NCBI GenBank assembly: GCA_051453625.1
Contig: JBOZIK010000001.1
Span: 154,367,339-154,431,338, forward strand
DNA: 64,000 nucleotides
Direction: 5' to 3'
Source: Welwitschia mirabilis
Taxonomy: Eukaryota; Gnetophyta; Gnetopsida; Welwitschiales
Both the position numbers and the translations under genes were made by a program. Position 1 is the stretch's first letter; every line of letters starts with the position of its first letter. Shown here in pieces: positions 1 through 11,416 of the stretch. A model generated the notes under the pieces. It did not search any database, was not told where the DNA came from, and saw only the letters and a list, made by a program, of their open reading frames with translations.

Positions 1-1531
1 GATTTATAATAGTTTTCATATGGCAACTAGGTTTCTTGGTAGGAACTAGAACTCAAGAGGATTTTATCTTTTAATTCCTTCTAATGAATCCTGGAATAGA
101 TCTAGGACATAATAGATGTACTAAATAAACTAGGTATTGCCTTTTGAAAAAAATATAAAGTATTTATTAGTACATTCACTTATGTTAATAGGATATATGA
201 TAGTAATTTTATTGAAGGCTATTACTCTTGCTTATGAATCCTACATTTTTTGAAATGACTAGTCTAAATTGGTATATCAAACTCACCATAAGATTTTTAT
301 GTCAATTCTTGGAGCTCTTCCTAAACTATTAGTTATTATGCTTATAGAGAATCCTCTTCATCTCTTAAATTATAATACAAGCTCTAATAGTTTGTTCCTT
401 CTTTGTCTTTGTGCCATTATCATTGCCTTAATCCTTATTACTATGAGCCCATGCTAGTATGCCCATTTAATCTAATTCTAATAGTGGATCCTCCTCCATA
501 TTAATTATATCATTACATACTTGTACTAGCATTTCTTTAGCCTCATGATATTCCTTTATATATTTTCTACTGCCTTGGTGATTATTCAAAGCTCTTTCTT
601 AAGTGAAGATAACACCCATTCCTTAATAGATCTGGATTATTTTAGAGGTATTTTCTAAGAATTATTGCCTTTCCTATTTTTCTTAGGTGCATTTCTCTTT
701 TTACTAGAATAATACAGAGGTTTGTTTTCTATGATTAAATTTAAAGATGGCATAGTTATTTAAGCATTAGAAATAAGTAAGTTGATTAAGAAGGAATGTT
801 ATAAAGTTTAAGCATAGTGGATTTGTAAAATCATACTCTTGTATATAATAAAAAATAGTCTATTTAAATGATGTTTAATACATAGTAAAATAAAAAAGTT
901 TTTATTATAGTATAATAATTGTAAGTACCACCTTTAGTATATTACAGAATACAATCAGGTATAAGTTAGATGCATCATGATTCATATCTTTTCTTTTTAG
1001 GCATTTCTCAAGTGCAATGTGTCGTCATCTAAAAATATGTGAAGTGATATATTTTCTAGTAACTTTAACTATTTTATTTATGAAAATACCCTTCAAAGTA
1101 GGGAAAAACTTAAGGAATATTTGTAACATTAATGGAAAGTAAGCTATTTATAAAATACAAAGTTATACACAAGATCTATTTATCTACTTATGTAGAAAAA
1201 GAACCTTCATCATTGTTAATATTATGGATGCTATAGTAAAAATATTTAACCATTTGATCTGGTATTATTATAAGAGAGATTAAAAAAAATTTTCCAACTA
1301 ATATCTTAATAGATATGATGAATTTGAGTCTATCTGTTAGGATTAGATCCTAGTGTCCTCTTGGTAGTAATGTTAATAGGCTTCCAACTAGAATATATAT
1401 TGGTTACATTTGAATTCACAAATGTAGGCTCATACTTATTTTATTTAGTTACTTATCCTTCTTAGCACTTGGAGATTTTTAAAGCATGTTGGATCTTTTT
1501 CCAAATCATTTTGAAAAGACTAAGCTAAGTA
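1..1531. other. Unassigned AT-rich stretch, probably the remainder of Ty3 element G1
   Basis: I see no domain I can name on either strand. Its place, directly outside the outer edge of the C1 3' LTR, implies that it continues the element into which C1 inserted (G1, whose RT lies at 11063-11416). RNase H and integrase of G1 would be expected here on the minus strand, but my hand translation gave no convincing motif. The 62-residue frame at 269-457 (+) is hydrophobic and low-complexity and looks like a chance ORF. Confidence 0.4.
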
Positions 1532-1536
1532 TTACA

Positions 1537-3051
1537 AATGGCAAAAAACTAAAACCCAAAAAGGAATATGTAAGTTTTTAGAGAGATATTATAACCTTAG
1601 TTTATATAAGAGATGTCTTCAAGTAGTAATAACATTTAGACTATAGAGTTTAAAAGATTGAAAATGAAGATTTCTAGCTTTAATAGTTTGAAATGATGAC
1701 TTAACATGATTCCCTAACCTAAGTAGTCCATAATCATAGGGCCAAATTAGGTATACCTTCATATCTTACTAATTATTATAAAACCTATGGTTTGTAGCTT
1801 ATTATAAATCTTACAAAGCTAAATACAAGAATTTTCTTCTTACAAGGCATTCAACTCAACTCCTTAGGGTTCAAAAACTCTATATAGATATTTCCCTCAA
1901 AAACATATCTTAGTGTCTGACCTAGTATACTTATATCTTGGAATCCAATATGGATTAATAACACACAAGTATTATAAAGGCTAATAGATAAGTGAATATA
2001 ATATTTAAAACTAAAAATATTCTTATATAATCAAATATTCATCTTTAAGTATTAAAAAACAATAGATGGAATGAGATGAGATGAAAAACTCATTTATCTC
2101 TTCTTCTTCCATGATAAGGCCCTTTTGTTATTCTTATTTTTTGATATTTCATTTTATTTTACTTTGTTGATTGCTTATGACATTAATTCTTAATTTGTTG
2201 AGTATTTCTTATATTATTTTTTAATTTCTTGTAAGATGCTTTTTTATAATTTTTATTTCCTTGAGCTTCTAGTACCTTCTTTTCCTTAGGATTTTTAGTT
2301 ATCTCTTAGATGGAATCATATTTTCTAGATTTTCCTTAAATAAAAGCATAAAAAATGGTTATATCCATGCTCATGTTAGAGAATAAGGTAAATATTAGAG
2401 GATAGAAAGAAAGACCTGGTTACAAATATCTATCCATTCTTGTCATGACTCTGATAATTTGGAAAAGGTTTTTTGTCTTTAAAAATATGTCTAACCCTTA
2501 TCTTTTACTATTTTTTAACCTATTTCATACATTCATTTAAACTTAATGATGTATAAATGAGTTCCATAGACATTTATAATATAGGATACATGTACATTAA
2601 ATTTACCTAGAGAAAACACATGTTTGATAATAGATCTCTATGAAATTAGAAGATGTTTATAACATATGAATACATCTACATGACTGAAAAATTCTATGAA
2701 TAATATGTATAGTAAAACAAATTAAAACACACTTAATTAATCATCATAAGACATTTTAACTATGAGATGATGTAAAAATAGGATTAAATAGTAGACATGT
2801 ATAATACTCAAAGATATAGAAAAATCTACATCATGTGAGATGTCTACATGGAAAAATGAATATAAAAATCTCACAATAATGTAGCATGCATGAGTAACTT
2901 ATACTAGTACATGATAACTTTAGATAAACAAAGATTTAGACTAAATATATACTAGAGTAGAAAGAAAGGCAAACACCTTTAAATTACCTAATAGAAACTA
3001 GCTTAACCTCTAATTATTTGCACTCGACTATCTCTTCTTGCATTATTAACA
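1537..3051 (-). repeat. 3' LTR of C1
   Basis: It aligns with 9473-11014: shared stretches include the aacatgattccctaa block near 1697 and 9599, and the Lys/Glu-rich looking aagaagaagaga block near 2100 and 10025. On the minus strand it begins TGTTAATAATG at 3051. The bases just outside (3052-3068, tctagctttcatcattc) correspond to the position of the SIRE polypurine tract but have lost its run of G. The outer edge at 1537 is placed by alignment and is uncertain by some bases. Confidence 0.75.
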
Positions 3052-3489
3052 TCTAGCTTTCATCATTCTTAGCATCTTTAAAGCTTTTAGACTTTATCTT
3101 GGATATGTGTATTAGCATGTTCATAGAATTCTTATAGTGCTTTTCTTTCCTTGATCCTCTTATAAGGACTTTCAATGGTGTTTCTTGATGAGTATGCTTT
3201 CTCTAATATGATTTTTTTTGGAAGTTTATATATTGTTAGATTGTTATCATTATTTATGCCACTGTCAAAGTTAGATTGTTTTATTTTATAAATCATGTTG
3301 GTTTTTCATTATCATCCTCATCATCCTACACACGAGAAGACTTTTGTATACATGAATCATAAATTTTAACATTTATTATTTCTTCCATGATTATAGTTTA
3401 TTTTTTAAATACTTTATAAGCCTTAATAACCATAGAATATTTAAATTAAATAGTTTCTTCGACCTTTACATCAAACTTTTTAATTAGTC

Positions 3490-3960
3490 ATTTTCATTTA
3501 AAATGTACCATTTAAAATCAAAACATGAAAATAACTTAATAATGGTTTCTTGTCATATCATATCTCATATGGAGTCTTAATTATGAATTTTCTTGCCAAA
3601 ACATGATTTTAAACATAATAGGTGGTGTTCATAGTTTCATCTCAGAATTGATAGGATACCTTCTAATTATGTAGCATGATTCTTACCATTTCATTTAGCT
3701 ATCTATTTTTGCATTCTATTACTTTGCTTAGTTGTGGTATCATTTGAGTAAAGAATTAATGATGTATGCCATGTCATTTATAAAACTCCTTGAACCATGC
3801 ATTCTTAAATTATCCACTGTTGTCACTCTATATGACTTTAATTTGAATCCTTTTTAATTCTACAACTTAACACACAACTTATCAAAATTGTTAAAAGACT
3901 CCTTATTGTATGCAAGGAAGGCTATTCATGTCAAGTAAGAGTAATCATCAACAATGGTGA
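3490..3960 (-). pseudogene. C1 integrase remnant (Ty1/copia)
   Basis: Integrase core of a copia polyprotein, read on the minus strand. At 3814-3836 the frame gives I-stop-SDNSG, matching the family motif IRSDNGGEF. At 3711-3742 it gives PQLSKVIECKNR, a decayed PQQNGVVERKNR. Downstream come EMVRIMLHN and KTPYEI, the family ARTMLH and KTPYELW blocks, and SYFHVLI, the SYFRVFG block. Each block keeps its usual order and spacing. Stops occur inside. The N-terminal HHCC finger should lie above 3960, and protease between about 4000 and 4700, but I could not trace either. Integrase is followed directly by the LTR, so the rest of pol has been deleted. Confidence 0.8.
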
Positions 3961-4736
3961 AATATCATCTTTGTCTTCTAAGACTTTCTCTCTACTAAGG
4001 CCCTACTATCTCAAGATGTAGCATGTCTAAGGGATGAGAATTAGTTATTAATGTTTTGTTATCAAATGTTATCCTTCTTTTAATTTACTTACTAGAAGGC
4101 ATTACAAATTCATTTATCAAAGTTCTTAAAACTTGGAATAGTTAATAAATTTTGTATTATCTTCATGTTTACATGTTTAAGCTTCTTACACCAAATATTT
4201 TCATCACTTATAGTACTAAAAAAATGTTTTACATATTTATTAGTAATATCATTAAGTGAGGTAACATAAACATTTATGTTTCTTTAACTAGCAAATAATA
4301 CTTTACCTAAATTATGATTCTTAATGGTATAACCATTTTTTAAAAATGTAACATTAAGTTTTAAATAACCAATCTAATTGACACTTAATAGGCTACACTA
4401 TAATCCATGTGTATTTAAAAAAATTATCTTATCTTGAGGAGGTTACAACCTCCTCATTTATTAATAACTTTAATTATAGTCTCAGTGTTATTATTAAAAT
4501 AATCAACATCATGATTTTGATTAGTAAGAAAGGTAAACATTAATTTATATCTACTCATGTGTCTAGAATACCCATCATATACATATTGGATATGCTTTTT
4601 CATGATATATAAGGTTGTCTAAGTAACAAGATCATTGTTGTAGCTCTTTATGATTATTTATCCTTAATATTTCCTTACATAGATTTCTTAACCCATATCT
4701 TTAGCCATAATAACTAATTCTTAAAGAATAAGGTAT

Positions 4737-5620
4737 AAAAATATTTATAATGCCCTATTTTATAATAGTAGAAGCATATACTATTATTTATGTATTTTAG
4801 ATGCTCATTACTTATAGTGTGCTTCTAGTTTATGTAGAGGTATCCTAAGTTACCTTATAGTCAGCTTGTTGATAATTCATTTTTATCCAATATGTTCTTG
4901 TCATTGGAACTTCTTCTTTCACAAAGCATGATGTTTAAAATTCTTTTGCCTTGATTGAATCTTTCACTTATGTACTTATAATTTTATAGTTCATGTTTCA
5001 AATTCTTTAACTTACTTTTTAGATTATCATTCCAAGCCTTAAGGAAAATGTTCTTGTGTATTAACATAGAATAATGATTCTTTTTCTATTTATAAGTCAA
5101 CTCATGGCCATTAAGTAAATTTTTCATTTTAGTGCATAAAACTTATAATATGATGAATTTGTTTGAAATTATTTCATATAGTTTTTAAAGAGCTAACTAA
5201 TCTTACTCTTCAATTAGAGCATCAAGATATTTTACATGTATCAAATTTCCTCTCATTAGTGCTATATTTATTATGAATAATTATCGTTAGTCATGAATGA
5301 ATGTTTTGGTTATTTTCATCTAGGAACTCCCTCTCAATGACATCTTCATCATCATCCCAATTAATGAAGAAGTTATTCTTTATTTTCAATTCTTTATCTT
5401 GACTTTTTCATTGTATTCTATTAGTAGTTAAAAATTTAAAGATAAGATGAACTCTACCCCAATAATTCCAACACTTTAAATCTAAAAAATAATCTTTGAA
5501 TGTAAATTGAAAATTCTTAACTTTGTTATTACCTTTTCTTTATATCCTAGATAATCTTGGATGATTTTTTACTCTTTTATTTCATCTAGATAAAAGATGT
5601 TTAACTTGTTTTAACATAAG
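4737..5620 (-). pseudogene. C1 gag C-terminal part with decayed zinc knuckle
   Basis: On the minus strand, 4776-4737 reads CFYYYKIGHYKYFY. Spacing is that of a CX2CX4HX4C nucleocapsid knuckle, but the second and last Cys are Tyr (TGY to TAY), while the first Cys, the Gly-His and the basic surroundings remain. The stretch from 5620 to 4780 is rich in Asp/Glu and Lys/Asn codons, as expected for the gag tail, with several stops. It continues from 8419-9458 on the other side of the TG insertion. The assignment rests on the knuckle and on the order relative to integrase. Confidence 0.6.
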
Positions 5621-5625
5621 AGAAG

Positions 5626-5870
5626 TAAAGGATTTTAGGGAACCCTTAAGCAAGAAGCAATACAATAATGGAGTAAAGATTAATCAATAAATGCAACTCC
5701 CGATCTCATTCATAGTGAATGGATATATACTAAATACAATGACAGAAATTAGAAGAACTAAAATATAGATAGAAATGGATAAAAAGAATGGAATAAAGAA
5801 TAGGAGAGGAATGAGGAAGAAATAAGGGAGTGGTTATACCCATTCCTATAAAAATTAAATATTTCTAACA
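5626..5870 (-). repeat. 3' LTR of TG
   Basis: It pairs with 8168-8413. Shared blocks include aatcaataaatg, ttcatagtgaatg and tatagatag. On the minus strand it begins TGTTAGAAATATT, a common copia LTR start. The far terminus has changed from CA to TA. Confidence 0.88.
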
Positions 5871-5880
5871 CCCCACTTAA
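5871..5880 (-). other. Polypurine tract of TG
   Basis: The minus strand reads TTAAGTGGGG directly before the LTR start TGTTAGAAA. Purine-rich with a terminal G run, in the position required for plus-strand priming. Confidence 0.8.
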
Positions 5881-5984
5881 TGTTAAATTTTATGTGAAAT
5901 TTAACATTACAATTGATAAGAGATGACTGGAATAAGCCTCCATCCTAGCTTAAGTAATTAGGAACATTTACTTAGAATAAAATA

Positions 5985-6135
5985 GAATGGCTTAGGACAA
6001 AGTGAAATAACTTCGGACAACTCAAGACAAAGTGGAATAACTTAAGATAACTTGAGATAACTTGGGACAAAGTGGGATAACTTTGACAACTTAGGATAAA
6101 GTGGAATAATTTGGAATAACTCAAGACAAAGGGGA
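5985..6135. repeat. Imperfect short tandem repeat between TG gag and its 3' LTR
   Basis: Variants of gacaaagtgg and gataactt alternate about five times, giving irregular units of roughly 25-35 bp. It lies after the gag stop and before the polypurine tract, so it is part of the 3' untranslated region. No coding function is apparent. Confidence 0.65.
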
Positions 6136-6149
6136 GTAAAAATAATTAG

Positions 6150-6935
6150 AATCTAGAAAGAACTATATCATCTTGTGAAGTTGTTACTTGTTTAGGTTTA
6201 GGTTTAGTTTTTATTTTGCCTATGAGGGCTTGCTTCTTCAGTTTTCTAGTGAGTAGATCTCTTTATCGATCAAAATAGTTGATTACTTCATGTCTAGTTC
6301 TTTTGAAATAATAATAAGACTTATTCTTATTACTTTATGATTTATATTTGATACTTATTAAAGATTTAGTCATCATTTATTTGTGTTCCATTTTTCTAAA
6401 CTCTTTAAGAAGTGTAAAGATGGTGACTTTAAGTGAAAATGGAACCTTCTTTAATGTAAAGATAATGTAATCAAACTTGGATGGAAGACTGTTAAGTAAG
6501 ATGGCTTTAACATCGTCATCATCTACTTTAGCATTGATAGAATAAAGTTGAGTTAAAATTGATTGAAAGTAGTTGATATGTTCACCTGTGCCTTTACCTT
6601 CATCCATCTTTAAGCCATAAAGTTGATTCTTCAACATTTTCTTAACCTCTTGATTACTTGCACCAAATAAATGTATTAATACTTTCTAGTTTACCTTTGA
6701 AGACTTGGTTAAATCATGATAGTATAAGAAATTATCTTTAAGTGCAAGGCCAATTAGAAATATAGCCCTTTGGTCTAGCATTTTTCACTCCATAATTTTA
6801 GATGCATTTGTTGGTTTAGATATTGTATCATTTACAACTTGCCATACAACTTTTTAAATTAAGATTAGTTACACCTTAATTTTTCAAGAATGAAAATTTT
6901 TTCCTTTATATTTTTCAATATCCTTTCTTATTGTG
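6150..6935 (-). pseudogene. TG gag (Ty1/copia, UBN2-type)
   Basis: Capsid/nucleocapsid polyprotein of a copia-like element; gag would form the particle that packages the element RNA. The best-preserved part (6637-6377) contains LYGLKMDEGKG, EHINYFQSI and LNSLPSKFDYII, in the order of the UBN2 gag domain (short helix, HIN/F-x-x-I-x-x-QL block, LLxSLP block). Upstream, in the same general frame, are VVNDTISK and DQRAIFLIGLALKDN, which correspond to the family VWxxV and AxxxIxLxLxD blocks. Downstream is SYYYFKRTRHEVINYF, with the spacing of a CCHC knuckle in which all three Cys became Tyr or Phe while His remains. Then a Lys-rich tail (KPKPKQ) runs to a stop near 6150. Several in-frame stops and a lost start make it non-functional. 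Confidence 0.82.
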
Positions 6936-7107
6936 TTCATTTCCTCTTTTCCTCTTAAATTATCGCACCAAGTGAGTTGGTAAATTTTCACCTTTTTAAC
7001 CTTAGAATTTAAGGTTTAAGAATTGAGCCATTTGAAAGAGTAATACTTATGTACCATCATCTAGCTTGACTTTGCTCTTCTTCTTAAAATATTAAAATTA
7101 TAAAGAC

Positions 7108-7440
7108 TTAGATCATATACAATGGGTAATTTATGCCCTTACTCTTAACCTCACCCCTTAAAAATAAATATTTTATTGTTTTCTTTCTTTCTTTACAATA
7201 AATGTTACTAAGAGAAGAGGTAATAAAGGTAAGACCAAAAAAATCAAGTAATTCAAATGGCCTTGAAGTGCCAAAATTAGGGTAATTTAAAAAATAATAA
7301 CCATCATTGAATGAGTGAGGAAAAAAAATGTAAGGTATTATAACATTGGTTGATAGTTCATGATGTTTTTGATTTAAAGCTACAATCATCACTTGAGGTA
7401 TAAACTTCCCCTTTCCTTTATCTTTTCCTTTGCCCAGCAC
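7108..7440 (-). CDS. Open 110-residue frame in the leader of TG, function unknown
   Basis: An uninterrupted frame from ATG at 7440 to a stop at 7108, upstream of gag on the same strand. It starts with a Lys/Gly-rich stretch (MLGKGKDKGKGKF), then aromatic-rich low-complexity sequence (PYIFFPHSFNDGYYFLNYP), and ends with a basic segment (CKERKKTIKY). I recognise no family. Open frames of this size are uncommon in the neighbouring decayed DNA, where stops occur every few codons, but a chance ORF in AT-rich DNA remains possible. Confidence 0.25.
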   Translation of the reverse strand: MLGKGKDKGKGKFIPQVMIVALNQKHHELSTNVIIPYIFFPHSFNDGYYFLNYPNFGTSRPFELLDFFGLTFITSSLSNIYCKERKKTIKYLFLRGEVKSKGINYPLYMI

Positions 7441-8154
7441 ATCTGCAGGTACATTTCCAATGCATTATTACCGAATCCTCTTCTTTACTTCTATTTTCTT
7501 TTACTTATAAATAATAACTTATCTTGAACATTGAACTTTTTTAAACTACTTCTCCTTCTAAAATCAGGTCAAACTAGCTCAAGCCATCTCCAAAATAACA
7601 TAAACCTTATCGTAAAGCCTTAATAATACTGATTGATTCTCATAGGGTACAAATAACCTGTCATAACTACTTATCTAACAAACAACCGATAGACTTCAAA
7701 GAATGTCAAACACATCTAATACTTAATGGAATTAGTAATCTAAAGTCAATGCACTCCTCCAAAAGAAGTAACATCATCCCAAATAAAGTGAAATTTCCTC
7801 ACTATTACATTCAACAATGAAGAAAGAAGTGTGGGTTGTATGAATCTTCAAGCATTAATTCTAGATAGTATTTAGATAATCAATGTAACTATCCATTAGT
7901 GCCATTAGATTTAAAAATGATCTGCTCTACATGCCCATGATGTTCTGTTAGATTATGTTATAGCTTGAAAATTAGCTAAAGCTTCATAAAGATTCACAAC
8001 AAATGGCTTGATAGATGTTTTTCTCAAATCATAGGAAACCTTTAATTGCCAATGTATACTAATTAATTTAAAATATAAAGTAAAAATCTCAAGTTTGAAT
8101 TACCTTCAAATTGGAAGAGGCTACTATTAAGTAAGGCACTCTCCACTTGAATGT
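7441..8154 (-). other. TG 5' leader, non-coding
   Basis: Lies between the primer-binding site and the open frame at 7108-7440. I see no domain or long frame. A leader of this length before gag is within the range of copia elements. Confidence 0.5.
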
Positions 8155-8166
8155 GCTCTAATACCA
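8155..8166 (-). other. Primer-binding site of TG (tRNA-iMet)
   Basis: The plus strand reads gctctaatacca, one transition away from the complement of the canonical TGGTATCAGAGC. It lies one base inside the 5' LTR. Confidence 0.9.
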
Positions 8167-8167
8167 A

Positions 8168-8413
8168 TCGAAGGGTTTCAGGAAGCCCTCGAGCTAGAAG
8201 CAAGATAACAATGGAGCAAAGATCAATCAATAAATGTAGCTCCTGAACTTATTCATAGTGAATGAATATAAACTAAACACAATGAAAGAAATTAGGAGAA
8301 ATGAAATATAGATAGTAATGGATAACAAGAATGATAGAGAGAATAAAAAAGGTATGAGGACAAAATGAGGGAGTGTTTATAACCACTCCTATTAAAGGAA
8401 AATATTTCTAATA
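8168..8413 (-). repeat. 5' LTR of TG
   Basis: 246 bp, paired with 5626-5870 and the same length within one base. The minus strand begins TATTAGAAATATT (TG changed to TA) and ends next to the primer site. The flank agaag (8414-8418) repeats 5621-5625. Confidence 0.88.
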
Positions 8414-8418
8414 AGAAG

Positions 8419-9458
8419 TTCATGATTAACATCATCTTGTAATTCAACATCTAAGATAACTATTAATTTTTCCTTTACTATATTAATTTTTACCATTATT
8501 TTCCTTGAGTGTTATTGGTTTTTATTTGATAATTTCACATTTTATTAAGTTTATTTCATAGGCTGACAAGGCACTGTATGATTCTTTAAACATCATGGTG
8601 GTAACATTTCTAGATTATTTCATGATAGTGATCTTAGATATTACCACTTATTTTATTAACTTTTCTCGTAATACATCTCCACCAATGTCATAAATGGAAT
8701 TTACTATGTTGTTCACCCTTGTGAAGTATTCATGAATTCTTTTTACTATGTTCATTTTGAGATTTATAAATTATTAGGACAAAATCAAGATCTCAGACTA
8801 TTTAATTATAGAAGTACCTTCATATGTGCCTTTAAATATGTCTGATATATTTTTTTTTTGTGATACTATAACTAGTCACCTTATTGAATTTCTTAAGAAA
8901 AAGGCTAGAGTATAGTGAATTATATACTTTAAGGTCATATACATAAGACATAAGAAGTACTAGAAGGGTGAGATGTAGAATCATGAAACCTATCCCTCAT
9001 CCACTTATCTTCGAAGCAATCCCCTACATTATCGACTATGATGGAATGATGAAGCCTTGCTATCTAGGTAGGCTACATATCCCCAATTGGATGCCTTTCT
9101 ATTAGGTTTATATGGGACTCCTAGTTAACTGCTTTAGTGTTTAACTAATACATAAGAGTGGTATGGAGTCTGATCTTACCATGAGCAAGTGGCAGAGGCA
9201 AGGTGGATATACTTAATGAAGTTCCACTACCTTTGGTTTTGTAACACATTTATTAATAATATGTATGATAGTTTCTAAGAACATTAAGTATTAATATTTA
9301 ATAATCTGTCACACTTCGAACTCAAAAGACTATAAGCATACCTACATCCTCATCTTCTAATAGACATAGATTATTATATTAAAGAGTGAAGGTCTAGCAG
9401 TTAAGAACCCATCCATAATAGTTTACTTAAGGTTTTTTACATATTTTTTCAAGTACCT
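8419..9458 (-). pseudogene. C1 gag, N-terminal and central part
   Basis: Homologous by eye to the gag of C2 (40640-41568). Both contain the plus-strand blocks gtgaagtattcatg/gtaaagtattcatg and tataattaaat/tcttaatgatgg in the same order, and both follow a primer site and share a leader block about reciprocal transfer of the phrase cttatagtctt. It is a copia UBN2-type gag with many stops. TG is inserted at its 3' side, and the rest continues at 4737-5620. Confidence 0.65.
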
Positions 9459-9470
9459 ACTTTAATACTA
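9459..9470 (-). other. Primer-binding site of C1 (tRNA-iMet, decayed)
   Basis: The plus strand reads actttaatacta; the canonical form is gctctgatacca. All differences are transitions. It is followed by ct and then the LTR edge, as in C2 (41571-41582). Confidence 0.75.
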
Positions 9471-9472
9471 CT

Positions 9473-11014
9473 TATGGATTATTGAACTTAGAGGGGATTG
9501 GTAGATAAATTTTAAATATAATAATATACTATAAATAATAAATATCATTTAGTAGAATTTAAGAGCATGAAAAATAAATAATTAAACTCTTATTGATTTA
9601 ACATGATTCCCTAATATATGTACCTCATACTTAGAGGGTTAACTTAAAGTACACCTCTGGATCTCTGCTACTTATTACAAAACCTATGATTTGTGATTTA
9701 TTACTAATATCAAAAGGTTCAGTATAAGAGGTTTCCCTTAAAAGATAGCTAACTCAATTCCTTAGCATTTAAAAATACAAGATAGTTATGTTTCTTAAGA
9801 ATACACCTTAGTGTCTCACTTAATACACTTAAAGCTTGGAATTAAAATTGAACCCAATATCATGAAATCCTTTTAAAGATTAAAAGATAAGTAAATACAA
9901 TATGTGAAACTATATAAACTCTTATACAATCATATGTCCATCTCTATGTAGAAAGAATCAACGTAGAAAAGGATCATGCTTGAAATAATAGAGAGTAAAA
10001 AAGAAAATGCAACTCTCTTACTAGGAAGAAGAAGAGATAAGATGAAAAGCTCATTTCTATTTTCTTCTTTAATGATAAACCTCTAATACTATTCTTATTT
10101 TTTAATAGAAGAGATAAAAGGTCTAAATTAGTTCTTGATCATTTCTTAAATGATAAAACTCTCCTACTATGACTCTTTTTTTATATGTTATTTTACTTTT
10201 CTTGCTTTCTTACTTATGTTCTTGATTTTAAATTTGTTTAGTGGTTTCTCATTTAAGTTCTTTAAGTTCCCTTGTAAATCATTTTTCTTATGTTTATATC
10301 CTTGATTTCCTTGTTTTTTCCCCCTTAGGGTTTTGGTATTTTCTTATATAGGACTTTCTCTATTAGTTTTTTCTTAAAGGGTGGCATGCAAAACAATTAG
10401 ATTCAAATCCTTTAATAGATATTTTATTTTTTGTCTTAACTTGTAATAAACATCTTTAATCTTTATAAATTCCTTTAACTATTATTAAAAACTTAATTTA
10501 ATATAGACATCTTTACTCTATAGTAATTCTATTATACTTCTTAGTTTAGCTAATACATTTTTAACTTTGACCGATGTCTTCAACTTTTAATAATTTGATA
10601 TCAATTTCTTATGCTTAGGTAATATTTCTCCATCTTAATTAAATGTCTTCTATTTAGGCTCCTTTATATCAATTAAGATGTATTCATATGCTACAAATAT
10701 TTTCATGGTTCATGGATATCTTCTAAACCTATTGACATATTGTGATGAATGTCACTTAATTGAGCTAATACATCTCCTATCCTATAAATATCTAGAGGTA
10801 TAGTAGACATACTAACATTCTGTATACATCTTTATTATAAGTTTTTAAAACATATCACATTATCAAAGACCTTAGTTTTAAATTTTACTTTGAAAAACTC
10901 AATAGATGTCTTATAGATTTCTTCAACTTTATGTTGTAGATGTATTCCATCTTTGTAGACATCTTAATAAACTTAAATTAATTTTTAATTTCATGATTCT
11001 TGCACATAGTTAAC
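9473..11014 (-). repeat. 5' LTR of C1
   Basis: 1542 bp, paired with 1537-3051. The minus strand begins TGTTAACTATGTGC, and the inner edge reads tatggattattgaactta, aligning to tgagaatcattgaactta of C2. It holds several copies of the agacatct motif (for example near 10504 and 10964). Confidence 0.8.
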
Positions 11015-11062
11015 ATTAGATTTGAGAAGTTTAACATGTTAAAACTAGTTAAGTCAACATTC

Positions 11063-11416
11063 ATTTCCTTAGGATTCTTAGAATCATTGTAAGATAATTA
11101 TTATGATATTTATAATTAATAGAGTAAAGAATATTATCATTAATAAATACCATTACAAAGCTATCCATACATAGAGTGAGAGATAGTCTTGTGAATACCT
11201 TTTTCTTTAATCTTGACTTAATAGAATTCGAAGGTTAGAATATCTTATAAAACACCTTAGTTTCTTTTAATTAATTAAAGAGAGAATGTATGGTGAGTAA
11301 AATATATCTATTTTTGGTAGTAACTTTATTTAACTATCGATAATATTTACATAATCTTAAAGTATCTTCTTTATTTTTGAGAAATAATAGTTAAGCACCT
11401 TGAAATGATACACTAG
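11063..11416 (-). pseudogene. G1 reverse transcriptase remnant (Ty3/gypsy, chromovirus-like)
   Basis: Minus-strand RT palm of a Ty3 polyprotein. The frame at 11416 downward reads SSVSFQGA, DTLRLCKYYR, LNKVTTKNRY, then after frameshift-like decay FVMVFINDNILYS (11159-11121) and LTMILRILRK. These match, in order, the family blocks SPWGAPVLF, GTLRLCIDYR, LNKVTVKNRYPLP, FVIVFIDDILVYS and HLRxVLxxLRE. The catalytic FIDDIL has become FINDNIL, so the second Asp of the pair is lost. Part of the palm between RYILL and LTLCMD is shortened. C1 is inserted just downstream, at 11014. This is the clearest coding trace of the oldest element in the stack. Confidence 0.8.

Larger units (their letters stand above)
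5626..8413 (-). mobile_element. TG: short gag-only LTR element (TR-GAG type) nested in C1
   Basis: A complete small element: LTRs of 245-246 bp at both ends, an initiator-Met primer site (8155-8166), one gag frame, a polypurine tract (5871-5880), and an exact 5-bp target-site duplication agaag at 5621-5625 and 8414-8418. Total length is 2788 bp. No protease, integrase, RT or RNase H is present between gag and the 3' LTR, and there is no space for them. This layout matches non-autonomous terminal-repeat elements with a GAG domain, which depend on pol proteins from a partner. The gag is a copia (UBN2-type) gag but differs from that of the SIRE-like host C1, so the helper would be another copia family. 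Confidence 0.88.
1537..11014 (-). mobile_element. C1: SIRE-like Ty1/copia element, carrying nested element TG
   Basis: Two related sequences of about 1.5 kb (1537-3051 and 9473-11014) bracket minus-strand copia gag and integrase remnants. A degraded initiator-Met primer site (9459-9470) lies just inside the 5' LTR. Flanks read ttaca at 1532-1536 and ttaga at 11015-11019, a target-site duplication with one mismatch. Without the 2.8 kb insert TG, the element is about 6.7 kb. Order on the minus strand is 5' LTR, gag (split by TG), CCHC knuckle, integrase, then directly the 3' LTR. RT and RNase H, which should follow integrase in copia, are missing, so C1 has an internal deletion as well as many stops. 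The LTR and leader match those of C2, C3 and C4. Confidence 0.8.
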
